NCBI GenBank assembly: GCA_025054835.1
Contig: JANWZQ010000006.1
Location: 37,060-101,059 of the forward strand
DNA from: Chthonomonadaceae bacterium
GTDB taxonomy: Bacteria; Armatimonadota; Chthonomonadetes; Chthonomonadales; Chthonomonadaceae
Length of the DNA stretch: 64,000 bases
Direction: 5' to 3'
In this document: positions 10,934-19,636 of the stretch, in pieces
Position numbering within the stretch: position 1 is the stretch's first letter
Layout: every line of letters begins with the position of its first letter
Translations under genes and position numbers: made by a program
The notes under the pieces: generated by a model
The model's input: only the letters and a program-made list of their open reading frames with translations
The model's database searches: none
What the model was told of the DNA's origin: nothing

Positions 10934-12167
10934 CAGGGTGGCTGTGACCGGTTTCCTCCACGGTGAGCAGGTGCGAGACGTCGGCGCTCTCTTCCAGAGC
11001 GACCGATCCGGAGACGGGCGTTCGGGCCAGCAGCGACTTGAGCAATGGCGGGGCGATGACCGACGTCAGCAGGGACATGGCGATGATAATCGAGTAGGTG
11101 GTTGCCGGGAAGATACCGGCCTGCTTGCCCAGACTGGCCACAATGATCCCCACTTCGCCCCGGGGCACCATCCCGATCCCCACGATCAACGCGGGTTTCA
11201 TCCCCAGTGACAGAGCGCCAAGGCCGCAACCGATCAGCTTGCTGATGACTGCCAGCAGAGTCACGATCGCAACCGTACCCAGAGCCGCCCAGCTACCCAG
11301 CGCGCTCAGGTTCACCTGGGCCCCGGTTGTTACAAAGAAGAAGGGCACCAGAAAGGCCATCAGGGGTTGCACCTGTCTCTCCAGAGCATTCCGGTGACGC
11401 GCTTCTGCCAGCACCATACCGGCCAGAAACGCACCGATGATTGCGGCCAGACCGATCCGCGAGGCCGAGGCCGCCAGCCCGAGACAGAGAGCCAGCGACA
11501 GAGTGAGCGGGGAGAGCGGATTGATCGGCAGATCGAGCAGTGCGGAGCGCGTGCGCATGATCCGCGTGCCCACCAGCGTGATAACGACCACGAACCCGAT
11601 GGCCTGCAACAGCACAAGAACCAGTCGCGTCACATCCACACCGCCCCCGGCCTGCAACGCGGTGACCACGCCCAGCAGCAACATCGCCAGAATATCGTCG
11701 ATCACTGCGGCGCCCAGGATCACCCGGCTCTCGATCCGGCCCAGCGCGCCCAGATCGTGCAGGACCCGTGCGGTAATGCCAGCCGAGGTGGCCACAAAGG
11801 CTGCGGCCACGAACATAGCCTTCGACATCGGGAAGCCGGACTGAGCTGCCCAGAGCGCGCCCAGCACAAAGGGCACCACCACACCGATCACTCCCACCAG
11901 AGTGGCCGACTTGCCGACGCGCCGCAGATCGCCGGCTCGCGTCTCCAGACCCACGGAGAACAACAGCAGAACCGCACCGATCTCCGCCAGTACTTCCAGA
12001 GGCTCGTTGATCTGGACCCACCCGAGCACCGAAGGGCCAACCAGACATCCTGCTGTGATTTCACCCACCACTGCAGGCAGTTTCAGGCGTTGCGCGACCT
12101 CGGCGCCAGCCTGTGCCGCTACGAATACCACAAAGAGCATCAGCAAAATGTCGCTGGTATGATGCAT
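10899..12167 (-). CDS. Cation:proton antiporter, CPA2 (KefB/Na_H_Exchanger) family
   Basis: About 422 residues, almost all hydrophobic, giving around twelve membrane helices. The N-terminal segment AEVAQRLKLPAVVGEITAGCLVGPSVLG is the conserved start of CPA2 exchangers. LGAAVIDDILAMLLLG contains the paired acidic residues of the ion site. MVPRGEVGIIVASLG is a second family signature. There is no C-terminal TrkA-N/RCK domain, so regulation by NAD or glutathione as in full KefB is not expected. The exchanged cation (K+ or Na+) cannot be read from sequence. I chose ATG 12167, preceded by GGGAG, because upstream residues are hydrophilic and unlike the family. The 3' end overlaps the end of rmd by 35 bases. 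Confidence 0.9.
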   Translation of the reverse strand: MHHTSDILLMLFVVFVAAQAGAEVAQRLKLPAVVGEITAGCLVGPSVLGWVQINEPLEVLAEIGAVLLLFSVGLETRAGDLRRVGKSATLVGVIGVVVPFVLGALWAAQSGFPMSKAMFVAAAFVATSAGITARVLHDLGALGRIESRVILGAAVIDDILAMLLLGVVTALQAGGGVDVTRLVLVLLQAIGFVVVITLVGTRIMRTRSALLDLPINPLSPLTLSLALCLGLAASASRIGLAAIIGAFLAGMVLAEARHRNALERQVQPLMAFLVPFFFVTTGAQVNLSALGSWAALGTVAIVTLLAVISKLIGCGLGALSLGMKPALIVGIGMVPRGEVGIIVASLGKQAGIFPATTYSIIIAMSLLTSVIAPPLLKSLLARTPVSGSVALEESADVSHLLTVEETGHSHPVSTAQRSDASS

Positions 12168-12256
12168 CCACTCACTCCCTCTGCCACGATTTCCACGGGT
12201 GGATCCGGGTTCCCTCTGCCCGGTGTTCGCCTCTGAGTTCTCGTCGTCCTGTTGCC

Positions 12257-12262
12257 TATAAT
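12257..12262 (+). promoter_or_regulatory. Consensus -10 box before the methyltransferase
   Basis: A perfect TATAAT places transcription start near 12269. That lies after an in-frame TTG at 12268 and before ATG 12295, and so supports the ATG as the real start. The -35 is weak. Confidence 0.4.
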
Positions 12263-12294
12263 TCTGATTGAACACCTCGAAAAGGTTCCAAACC

Positions 12295-13212
12295 ATGACG
12301 GCACAACAATCCCCTACCGTCATCCCCGGCACCGGGTCGCGCGGGCAGGCCGCGGAATGTACCGGGAGCACGCTATCGCAGTGGCCTCTCTGCACACTGG
12401 CGGACCCACGCACGGAGGAAGACCCGGAGTGGCGCGCACTGGCCTGTGCCATCTACCGGGGTGTTGCGGACCCGGATCCTGAGACGTATCGCTCTCTCTT
12501 CGCGCCGGACAGTACGGTCAACCGCAAAAAAGTCTGGGAGACAACGCACGTCACGTACGGGTTGCGCGCCCTCGGCCTTCTGGACGGGACACGGGTTGGC
12601 TTTGGCGTCGGTTGCGGCAGGGAACCGTTGCTCTACTACCTCACGCACCATACAGCCCGGTTGTACGCCTCCGACGTTTACGGGTTCGGATGGGCGTCCG
12701 CGCCACTCGAAATGTTACATGATCCGGCACCGTTCGCCCCCTATGCTTACGTTCCAGAGCGCCTCACGGTACTGCAGATGGACGCGACCCGTCTGGTGAT
12801 GCCCGACGCTTCCGTCGATTTTGTCTACTCCATCTCCGCGATCGAGCATTTCGGCGGGCTCCGGCACGCGCTGGCCCACGTGCGGGAGGCCGCGCGCATC
12901 CTGCGGCCCGGAGGCGTCCTGGCCTTCTCCACAGAGTTCGTCCTGCGTACAGGGGCTGCAGGACCTGCCCCCGGCACCGGAGACCTCTTTCATCGCACCA
13001 CACTGGAATGGCTGATCCTGAACAGTGGCCTGCAGCGCGTGCAACCGCACTGTCTGACCCCGCACCCGGAATTGCTGGAGAGGCCGGCAGTAATCCACCT
13101 GCCCGAGTGGCAGATCGCACCGGAGCATTTCGACCGCCTGAGCAGTCAGGTGCAGGACACGTTGTTCACCGACGTAACGGTGCTGCTGCGCAAGCCAGTC
13201 TCATGCCTCTAG
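12295..13212 (+). CDS. SAM-dependent methyltransferase (class I, type 11-like)
   Basis: About 305 residues. The SAM-binding motif I is VGFGVGCGREPLLYYL, followed by the acidic residue of motif II in ASDVYGFG. The region VLQMDATRLVMPDASVDFVYSISAIEHFGG is the usual motif IV region, and LRPGGVLAFSTE is post-motif III. The protein methylates an unknown acceptor. Similar proteins often sit near glycan genes, and the kdsA-gmd-rmd operon is close, but this gene has its own promoter and runs away from the antiporter. The substrate cannot be inferred from sequence. Confidence 0.8.
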   Translation: MTAQQSPTVIPGTGSRGQAAECTGSTLSQWPLCTLADPRTEEDPEWRALACAIYRGVADPDPETYRSLFAPDSTVNRKKVWETTHVTYGLRALGLLDGTRVGFGVGCGREPLLYYLTHHTARLYASDVYGFGWASAPLEMLHDPAPFAPYAYVPERLTVLQMDATRLVMPDASVDFVYSISAIEHFGGLRHALAHVREAARILRPGGVLAFSTEFVLRTGAAGPAPGTGDLFHRTTLEWLILNSGLQRVQPHCLTPHPELLERPAVIHLPEWQIAPEHFDRLSSQVQDTLFTDVTVLLRKPVSCL

Positions 13213-13292
13213 GTTGTGGCAGGAAAATCTGACCGCTGTGCGGAAACCCCGGTCGGGAATGTTGCGCACGATACGCGCGAAAGGAGAGACCG

Positions 13293-13787
13293 ATGGCCGG
13301 GGTGACATTGACAGTGAACGGCAAAAAGGTAACGGTGGATGTTGACCCGGATACCCCGCTGCTCTGGGTATTGCGCGATCATCTGGGACTGACAGCGACC
13401 AAGTACGGGTGCGGCATCGCGCAGTGCGGGGCCTGCACGGTGCTGCAGGATGGGGTGGCCATCAAGTCCTGCGTGACGCCCACAGTAGCGGTGAGTGGCA
13501 AGAAGATCCTCACTCTGGAAGGACTGCCGGCCGCGCAGAAGAAAGCGCTGCAATCGGCATGGGTAGCGGAAGAAGTGCCTCAGTGCGGCTACTGTCAGAT
13601 CGGCATGATCATGGCCACCGCAGGCCTGCTGAACACGAAGCCCCTCCCGACCGACGCCGACATTGACAACGAACTCTCGCACAACATCTGCCGTTGCGGA
13701 ACCTACCTGCGCATCCGTCGCGCGATCCATCGGGCGGCCAGAACGCTCGCCGCAAGCCGGCCGCAGACCCGACCGAAGTCAGAGTAA
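13293..13787 (+). CDS. Orphan [2Fe-2S] protein, small subunit of a xanthine-oxidase-family dehydrogenase
   Basis: This 164-residue protein has both iron-sulfur modules of the molybdenum hydroxylase small subunit (IorA/CoxS type). Cysteines 40, 45, 48 and 60 bind the plant-ferredoxin-like cluster ([11 protein letters not shown]), and cysteines 98, 101, 133 and 135 bind the second cluster (CGYCQIGM and CRCGTY). Such subunits pass electrons from a molybdopterin large subunit, but no large subunit or FAD subunit lies nearby; the next gene converges with a 9-base gap. Either its partner is elsewhere or it has been co-opted. AAAGGAG precedes the ATG at a good distance. All eight ligands are intact, so it is unlikely to be a decaying remnant. 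Confidence 0.9.
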   Translation: MAGVTLTVNGKKVTVDVDPDTPLLWVLRDHLGLTATKYGCGIAQCGACTVLQDGVAIKSCVTPTVAVSGKKILTLEGLPAAQKKALQSAWVAEEVPQCGYCQIGMIMATAGLLNTKPLPTDADIDNELSHNICRCGTYLRIRRAIHRAARTLAASRPQTRPKSE

Positions 13788-13796
13788 CAGGGGCGC

Positions 13797-16052
13797 TCAC
13801 ATGTCCCCCGACCCGTGCCGTAGACTGCGCAGGGCCTCCTCGATCGCATCCAGCGCCTGACGCGGACGACTCCATCGCCGCCCCTCGGAGGATTGTGCCA
13901 CAACGCGCAGGCGGCAGATCGGCACAGAGCGCACGCGTCCTCCCTCTTCCAGCGGAAAGCGCCCCGCGCGCACGCATTCCTCGGGAAAAAAGCGGGTGAT
14001 CTGCGCGTCAAACCCGGCAATCAGCGCGCGACAGAGCGCGCGCATGTGCGCAGGAGCTGTCAGGAGCACGAAATCATCCATCCCCGGATGGGCGACAAAT
14101 CCACTGGCGCCATCGTACTGCTGTGACAGGCGCAGGATCATGTCACCGGTCGCCCGGAGCATCTCATCGCCGGCGGCTACCCCAAAGCGGCGAACGAACG
14201 CTTCCAGCCGGGTAATATCGGCGCGCACGATAGCGCAGGGTTGCTGCGCCGTAAGTCGTTCCTGCAATTCCTGCTCCAGGGCCACATAATCTGCCAGTCC
14301 GGTGAGCGGGTTAACGTGCCGGTTCCGGCCATCCTGCAGGGCGGTCACTGCCTCGAACAACAGACGTGTGGGCACCACACCAACATATTCATTGTTGTCA
14401 CGGACGACAATGATGTCGGACTGGAGGCTGATGTCGGGGCGCGCGATCGCCTGACGCGCAGCATCTTCGATGGGCGTTGCGGCATCCACGAAGAGCGCAT
14501 CGGTATGCATCCATTGCACAATAGGTTGCGCAGGCATGATGCTGGCCATCTGCGCCGCGCTCGCCATGTCCAGCGCGTTCTGCAGGCGATCGCGCATGAG
14601 CAGACCCAGAGCACACCCGTTATCCACCACCACCACACTGCTCAGGCTGGCGTCCCGGGCAAACCGTCTGGCGGCCTCCGCCAGAGGCAGATCAGGAGCA
14701 CAGGCCGGGTGGGGACGGGCCATCGCGCCCATGGAGCGTGTCCTGCCTGCCTCGGTGCGCGCCCGCTGGCCAGCGCGCTGCTGAATGAACTCACGCACCT
14801 CGCGCGGAACGCCCTGAAAATCCTCCGCGGGCTTGCCCAGATAGTACCCCTGTCCGTAGGGCACGCCCAGATCGATCAGCGTGGCCACCTCCTCCCGGGT
14901 CTCCATGCCCTCTGCCAGCAATGCGGTGCCGATATGCCGGGCGTACTGCGTGAGTGCCTCCAGCAGGGCGCGGTGCGATCCGATACTGTCCATGCCCCGG
15001 ATCAACGTGTGATCAATTTTCACAAAATCCGGCCGCAGCTGTGCGATGGTGCTCAGGCTGCTGTAGCCAGCGCCCGCATCATCCACGGCGATCCGGAACC
15101 CCTCTTCGCGCAGATGGGCAACAAACTGTAGCAGGCGCGGAAAGTCGCTCAGGGTCTGCCGTTCCGTGATCTCGATCACAACACTGGTCGGGTTGATCCC
15201 GTATTCCCGGGCGCGCATCGAGAGCGAGCGGTCATGCAGATGCAGGTATGCCAGCCCGCCCGCATCAATGTTGACAAAGAGCAATTTGGGCTTGCCCCGC
15301 TGGATCCCCATGCGAGCCGCCTGCGCGAAACACTGATCCATGCAGGCGATATCGAACCAGGCCACCATTTCCGCCTTGCTGGCAGCGGCAAACATCTGCC
15401 CCGGCCTGCGTAGAGTGGCCCCCCGGGGGCCACGCACCAGAGCTTCGTAACCGAGCGTCTGGCCGGTACGCAGGTTGACGATTGGCTGGAACAGTGTGCT
15501 GAGCCGCTTGTAAAGGATGATCTCCAGCAGAGCGTTCAGCTCGGCAATGTTGCCCTGCAGCGCCTCGCCGATCTGGAAAAGGGATACCGGTACCACAGAG
15601 AACGCCAGTGGCTCCTGCGACGATGCCGCATCCTCCGGCGAGAGCGTGTCGGGCGCCGGCAGGGCGATGGCCGGTGGACGCATTCCAGCCTCTGTGCGCC
15701 AGGTCATATCCAGATGCTGCGCGAGCGTGTGACACAACACGTGAATGGAGGTCGCGCTCAGTTCCCAGTCGGCGCCTTCTGGCGTGTGCAGGGCAATGGC
15801 CCACGTGTCGGCCAGCAGCGGCCAGACTTCCGTGCGTGCTGGCTCCATCAACGTGGCGCTCAGATGGCGCTCGATGTGGTGCAGGCCGAGCCACGCTGCG
15901 GCTCCGGGGTGGGAAGCCCGGAGCAGGAGGGTGACACAACCGGGCATGAAGCGTGCCAGCAGGCGTTCCAGGGGTTCTGCATGAGCCGCCGGGATCGGCA
16001 CTTCTCTGGACGGTGTGAGCGATATCAGAGATGCCAGCCGTTGAGGCTGCAT
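13797..16052 (-). CDS. Cyclic-di-GMP phosphodiesterase: EAL, two CBS, degenerate GGDEF
   Basis: About 751 residues with no membrane helix. Residues 1-175 are of unknown type. Residues 180-410 form an EAL domain with its catalytic set intact: E203 in EALVR, N261, E294, D324-D325, K345, E381 and Q401. Residues about 440-570 look like a CBS pair, which usually senses adenine nucleotides or SAM. Residues 580-751 are a GGDEF domain beginning NPLTGL, but its active motif is GMDDF (657-661), so cyclase activity is unlikely and GTP sensing is possible. I chose ATG 16052 with AAAGGA upstream; it leaves a 76-base gap to the MFS gene on the same strand. It probably degrades c-di-GMP under nucleotide control. 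Confidence 0.88.
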   Translation of the reverse strand: MQPQRLASLISLTPSREVPIPAAHAEPLERLLARFMPGCVTLLLRASHPGAAAWLGLHHIERHLSATLMEPARTEVWPLLADTWAIALHTPEGADWELSATSIHVLCHTLAQHLDMTWRTEAGMRPPAIALPAPDTLSPEDAASSQEPLAFSVVPVSLFQIGEALQGNIAELNALLEIILYKRLSTLFQPIVNLRTGQTLGYEALVRGPRGATLRRPGQMFAAASKAEMVAWFDIACMDQCFAQAARMGIQRGKPKLLFVNIDAGGLAYLHLHDRSLSMRAREYGINPTSVVIEITERQTLSDFPRLLQFVAHLREEGFRIAVDDAGAGYSSLSTIAQLRPDFVKIDHTLIRGMDSIGSHRALLEALTQYARHIGTALLAEGMETREEVATLIDLGVPYGQGYYLGKPAEDFQGVPREVREFIQQRAGQRARTEAGRTRSMGAMARPHPACAPDLPLAEAARRFARDASLSSVVVVDNGCALGLLMRDRLQNALDMASAAQMASIMPAQPIVQWMHTDALFVDAATPIEDAARQAIARPDISLQSDIIVVRDNNEYVGVVPTRLLFEAVTALQDGRNRHVNPLTGLADYVALEQELQERLTAQQPCAIVRADITRLEAFVRRFGVAAGDEMLRATGDMILRLSQQYDGASGFVAHPGMDDFVLLTAPAHMRALCRALIAGFDAQITRFFPEECVRAGRFPLEEGGRVRSVPICRLRVVAQSSEGRRWSRPRQALDAIEEALRSLRHGSGDM

Positions 16053-16128
16053 GCACGTGCTGTCCTTTCGCGCGATTTCTGTTTCCACTTGTTCATTCCA
16101 CAGTTGGCGCGCAAAAGCATAGCGAATT

Positions 16129-17331
16129 TCACACAGCGGGGGCCGGATGACGCGGTGGCAGGCGATAGTGAGCCTGCAGAGAAATGCCAGCCACAAGAAT
16201 ACCGATCCAGAAAGGCAGCTGATGATTGGCCGTCGTCTGCCAGAGGTATGCCCCGAGAAACGGAACGGTCACTGCAGCGATGTGATTCATGGTAACTCCC
16301 ATGGAGACGCACGGTGTCAGCTCGTTGGGGCGGGCAATGCGGTGCAGGTAGGTCGTGTAGCCCACGCTGAAATTGAACAGAACACGGTCGATGACAAACA
16401 ACGCGTACAGAAACTCGCGATGGCGCATGGTAGCATAGCCAGCGAAAATGGCGATCAACGTCGCGCTGTAAAAGATCAGAGGACGCCGTTCCCCGACACG
16501 ATCGATCAGACGACCGATTGCCGGCGCGGTCATTGCCGCAAGCAGCGCGCTAAAAAACTGCAGGAGCAGCATAGCGGACAACGGGGCCCGGTACACTGCG
16601 ATCAGTGTGAACGAGGCAAAAATGCTGAAAATCTGACGACGACAACCGTCCAGAAAGGTGAGCAAATAATACAGGCCATAGTCCCGGCGAAAGATCAGGC
16701 GAGCACGCGGGGCTCCTGCAGCATGATGTGAAAGCACCATGCACAGGAGTGCGGCAAGACCGATACAGAGCCCGCCTGCGTAGAAGTAGTGCCGGTAAGA
16801 GAGTCCGGGAGCGAGGCGCGCGGTCAGCGAGGAAACACCCAGCGCAACCAGCGTGGCCAGCGCGCCCACCGCCGACATACGCCCCAGATGGCGCCCCCCT
16901 TCGACCCCTTTCGCCAGAGCCAGCGTGATGGCGGGTGAGACCGCGGCCCACAGGTGAAAACCCACGGACCAGAGCACAGTGATCCCGACCAGAGGGAAGT
17001 AGCCGGGCATGTCCCCGGTCAGGGCGATACCGACTCCGGTCAGCAGCAGGCCCAGCGCAGCGACCCGCGACTCGGCCAGTGCGGCCAGCGTGCCGGCCGT
17101 GAGTGCGGCCAGCAGACCCGGCACCTCTCGCAGAGACTCCAGCTGGCCCAGTTGCAACGGGGCCGGACCGTAGCGGTCGCGCAAAAAGTTCTGGAAAACC
17201 CCGGAGTAGATCGCAAATCCGAACGCGAACAGGAAGTTCAGAGCGGTAAAGAGGGCCCAGTCACGTTGCAACGTGCCCGGCTCTTCGCGGTACGGGGAAG
17301 CAGGGATCACTCCCGGATCGGTTTGCGCCAT
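16129..17331 (-). CDS. Major facilitator superfamily transporter
   Basis: This 400-residue protein has about eleven or twelve hydrophobic helices in two halves. The central loop around RARLIFRRDYGLYYLLTFL and the second-half segment GRLIDRVGERRPLIFYSATL, which resembles the MFS loop motif G-x-x-x-D-R-x-G-R-R, support the family. The substrate is unknown. An 87-residue gene lies 3 bases upstream on the same strand, so the two are very likely cotranscribed and coupled. Confidence 0.8.
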   Translation of the reverse strand: MAQTDPGVIPASPYREEPGTLQRDWALFTALNFLFAFGFAIYSGVFQNFLRDRYGPAPLQLGQLESLREVPGLLAALTAGTLAALAESRVAALGLLLTGVGIALTGDMPGYFPLVGITVLWSVGFHLWAAVSPAITLALAKGVEGGRHLGRMSAVGALATLVALGVSSLTARLAPGLSYRHYFYAGGLCIGLAALLCMVLSHHAAGAPRARLIFRRDYGLYYLLTFLDGCRRQIFSIFASFTLIAVYRAPLSAMLLLQFFSALLAAMTAPAIGRLIDRVGERRPLIFYSATLIAIFAGYATMRHREFLYALFVIDRVLFNFSVGYTTYLHRIARPNELTPCVSMGVTMNHIAAVTVPFLGAYLWQTTANHQLPFWIGILVAGISLQAHYRLPPRHPAPAV

Positions 17332-17334
17332 CGT

Positions 17335-17598
17335 CTAACCGAGGTTCTCGTCGTAGGCGTGGCGCGGCACAATGGCGAAAGTGCGCTCTCCGTACACCGG
17401 GGCGATGTGTGCCTGGTTCATCCGGTAGTCTTCATCAATGATGAAGGTAAAGGCGTCGGTCAGGCGGCAGAACTTCTTGAGTTCCGCGACTTCTTCCGGT
17501 GTTTCGGGAACGAGCCGCAGCACAAGAGCGATGCGTCTGCCCTCGTCGTCCTGAATGCACGGTTCCCCCGGCTTCATGCCCTCTATCTGTGCTTTCAT
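17335..17598 (-). CDS. Small conserved-looking protein of unknown function
   Basis: Eighty-seven residues, soluble, with an acidic central part (ETPEEVAELKKFCRLTDAFTFIIDEDYRMNQAHIAP). I do not recognise a family. The stop lies 3 bases before the MFS start, so it is probably the first gene of a two-gene operon and may be a regulator or accessory of the transporter. AGAGGA lies about 13 bases before the ATG, which is long. An internal ATG at 17577 would give 80 residues. Confidence 0.6.
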   Translation of the reverse strand: MKAQIEGMKPGEPCIQDDEGRRIALVLRLVPETPEEVAELKKFCRLTDAFTFIIDEDYRMNQAHIAPVYGERTFAIVPRHAYDENLG

Positions 17599-17646
17599 TC
17601 CGAATGGGATATCCTCTGGTTTTTTGAACTCCGGTCTGATATACGC

Positions 17647-19167
17647 TCAGCGTTTACGCCCTATACGCTCCAGTTGCTCGCGCGCTACATACGCTACGTC
17701 CGGATCCGGGCTTTTCTGCAAGGCTTCCAGGATGGGGCGGGCCTCAGCAACTCCCAGATCGCCCAGCGTTACAGCGGCCCAGCGCTGGCTGATCGGGCTG
17801 GTATCGGCCGCGGCACGTTGCAGCGCAGGAAGCACCTGCGCCCCACGGCGCGCCAGCGCCTGCGAGGCGTACAGTGCGACCGGCCCCCCCCGTTTCAACG
17901 CGGCCAGCAGGGCGTCGGTAGCTGGCGTGCCAATCTCGCTGAGCGCATCGCGTGCGGCTGCAATGACCTGATCCGATGCGTCGTCCAGAGCCCGGATCAG
18001 CGGGGCGACCGCGGGTGCGTTGCCCGGGAAACCAAGCGCCCGGGCGGCCGCTGCCCGCACGGCTTCGGGCTGGGAGCGGTCACGAAGCAGCACGATCAGT
18101 GATGCGTTGGTCTCCGGAGTAGCCACCAGCTGCAGAGCCTGTGCTGCGCCAAGGCGTACCGACTCCTCGGGAGCACGCAGCGCAGCGTCCAGAAGGGCCA
18201 CAACCATCCGGTTGACGGGCGCGTCCGGCGTAGGGCGTCCGGCACGGGCCAGCGCAGCAACCGCCGCCGAGCGCAACTTCAGGTCGTCGTCGGACAGCGC
18301 CCTGAGGAGGGTAGCAATCGCACGACGGGTGGCAATTTTGCCCAGTCCCGCTGCGGCCTGGGCTCGCGCCTCGTTGTCATCGTTGGGGTTACGGATCGCC
18401 TCTTCGAGCGCGTCTTCACCGGAGGGATGCGCGATGAGCGCGATCGCACCGATCGTGATACGGCGCACCTGCGCGGTATCCTGATGCATCCGCTCCTTCA
18501 GGGGAGGAATGGCTGCAGGATCACCGATCTTGCCCAGCGCCTCGGCAGCCCCGGAACGGACGCCCTCGTCCGGATCCTGGAGCTGCGCGATGAGCAGAGG
18601 CACGCTCACACGATTGGCTCCCTGACGCGTGAAGGTGGGGTGACCCAGCACATCACCTCCGGGCCCGCGTGCTCCCCCACTGGCCTTCATCTGCTCAACG
18701 ATCGCCTCGACCACACCGGGTTTCGGTCCGATCCCCTTCTCCGGATCGGTGAACGCACGAATAACAGCCTTGCGGGCGTTCACGTCGCCATTCCCGAGGC
18801 CGGCAGCCAGCGCTTTGATGTGATCCGGACTTTTACCACCGATCGCCTGCAGGGCAACGACGGCCGCATCGCGTACCTCTTTCTCCTGATCTTTGGCCAT
18901 GTTGATCGCCTGCGTCACAGCCTCCGGCGTGCCGAGCGCGACAAGAGCACCGGCGATTTTCGCGCGCGTCTCCGCCTCTTCGCCGGTGATGGAGTCCATG
19001 AACTGTTCGGCCTTGATCAGCTCGGCCGCCGCCGCCGCGCGTTGTTGTGGCGTGCCGGAGGCCATATCGTGGATCAGACGGCGCATGCGATTGCTATGGT
19101 TGACCGCGAGGCCCACCACGAGCAGCACAATCAGACCGAAGACAATGTAGTTGAGGTACTTGCGCAC
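17647..19167 (-). CDS. Membrane-anchored HEAT-repeat protein
   Basis: About 506 residues. One N-terminal helix (YIVFGLIVLLVVGLAV, residues 5-20) anchors it. The rest is a HEAT/PBS-lyase-like repeat solenoid with repeated units of the form VPLLIAQLQDPDEGVRSGAAEALGKIG. This fold binds proteins, so a scaffold or adaptor role at the cytoplasmic or periplasmic face is likely. The repeats are interrupted by a loop rich in glycine (ASGGARGPGGD) near residue 165. The start codon is GTG, with GAGGAG 10 bases upstream. A consensus promoter lies about 190 bases upstream, leaving a long leader. Confidence 0.85.
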   Translation of the reverse strand: MRKYLNYIVFGLIVLLVVGLAVNHSNRMRRLIHDMASGTPQQRAAAAAELIKAEQFMDSITGEEAETRAKIAGALVALGTPEAVTQAINMAKDQEKEVRDAAVVALQAIGGKSPDHIKALAAGLGNGDVNARKAVIRAFTDPEKGIGPKPGVVEAIVEQMKASGGARGPGGDVLGHPTFTRQGANRVSVPLLIAQLQDPDEGVRSGAAEALGKIGDPAAIPPLKERMHQDTAQVRRITIGAIALIAHPSGEDALEEAIRNPNDDNEARAQAAAGLGKIATRRAIATLLRALSDDDLKLRSAAVAALARAGRPTPDAPVNRMVVALLDAALRAPEESVRLGAAQALQLVATPETNASLIVLLRDRSQPEAVRAAAARALGFPGNAPAVAPLIRALDDASDQVIAAARDALSEIGTPATDALLAALKRGGPVALYASQALARRGAQVLPALQRAAADTSPISQRWAAVTLGDLGVAEARPILEALQKSPDPDVAYVAREQLERIGRKR

Positions 19168-19353
19168 AGGTTACATTCTCCTCACAGGGCCGGGCCGGCC
19201 TGCAGATCCGGATCACGCGCAGGGGCGTTGCCCCGTACAGGGAAGGCATGGCCTTTCGCAGGCCCGCCCCACCTCGGGACGATGCACAACCCGGGAAAGA
19301 AAGTCCGCGCAGTCGGGCCCGAAAGAGAGAAGGGTTCCATTGCATACCCTGTT
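19168..19353 (-). other. Long, potentially structured 5' leader of the HEAT-repeat gene
   Basis: Between the predicted transcript start near 19353 and the GTG at 19167 there are about 186 untranslated bases. The minus strand can form several local hairpins, including GGGGC-AAC-GCCCC and GGCCU with AGGCC closed by a GCGAA loop. I recognise no known riboswitch. The rest of the 19168-19636 gap holds this promoter and the nuo promoter. Confidence 0.35.
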
Positions 19354-19359
19354 AGGGGT

Positions 19360-19388
19360 AGTATAACGGAGTTGGAGAACCGTGTCAA
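19360..19388 (-). promoter_or_regulatory. Strong sigma-70-like promoter for the HEAT-repeat gene
   Basis: On the minus strand a perfect -35 TTGACA (19388-19383) and a -10 TATACT (19365-19360) are 17 bases apart. This is the closest consensus match in the window, together with the tRNA promoter. Confidence 0.7.
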
Positions 19389-19504
19389 TACTGCGGGAAG
19401 CCACCCTGCAACGCTCCTGTGGAACCTCAAGTGCCCGGCCGCAAGTGCAATTTGTCACGCATGGTAAGCGTAACAGACTGTAGTGCAGAAGAAATGCGAA
19501 GTGG

Positions 19505-19532
19505 TTGACGGGCTTGTGTCATCTGTGATAAA
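19505..19532 (+). promoter_or_regulatory. Candidate promoter of the nuo operon
   Basis: TTGACG (19505-19510) and GATAAA (19527-19532) are 16 bases apart. The predicted start near 19540 is about 100 bases before nuoA. Confidence 0.45.
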
Positions 19533-19636
19533 GTTCACAGGGTGTGGCCAGGCGCCCGGACACATCGCCTGCGTACAGACCTTCCCGGTAGCAGGGGGCA
19601 TGCACGAGCCGGGCACGGAAGAAGGAGGCAGCATCG

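Noticed and set aside
17640..17700. Three copies of ATACGCT near the end of the HEAT gene
   Set aside because: They have unequal spacing and lie mostly in coding sequence; probably chance.
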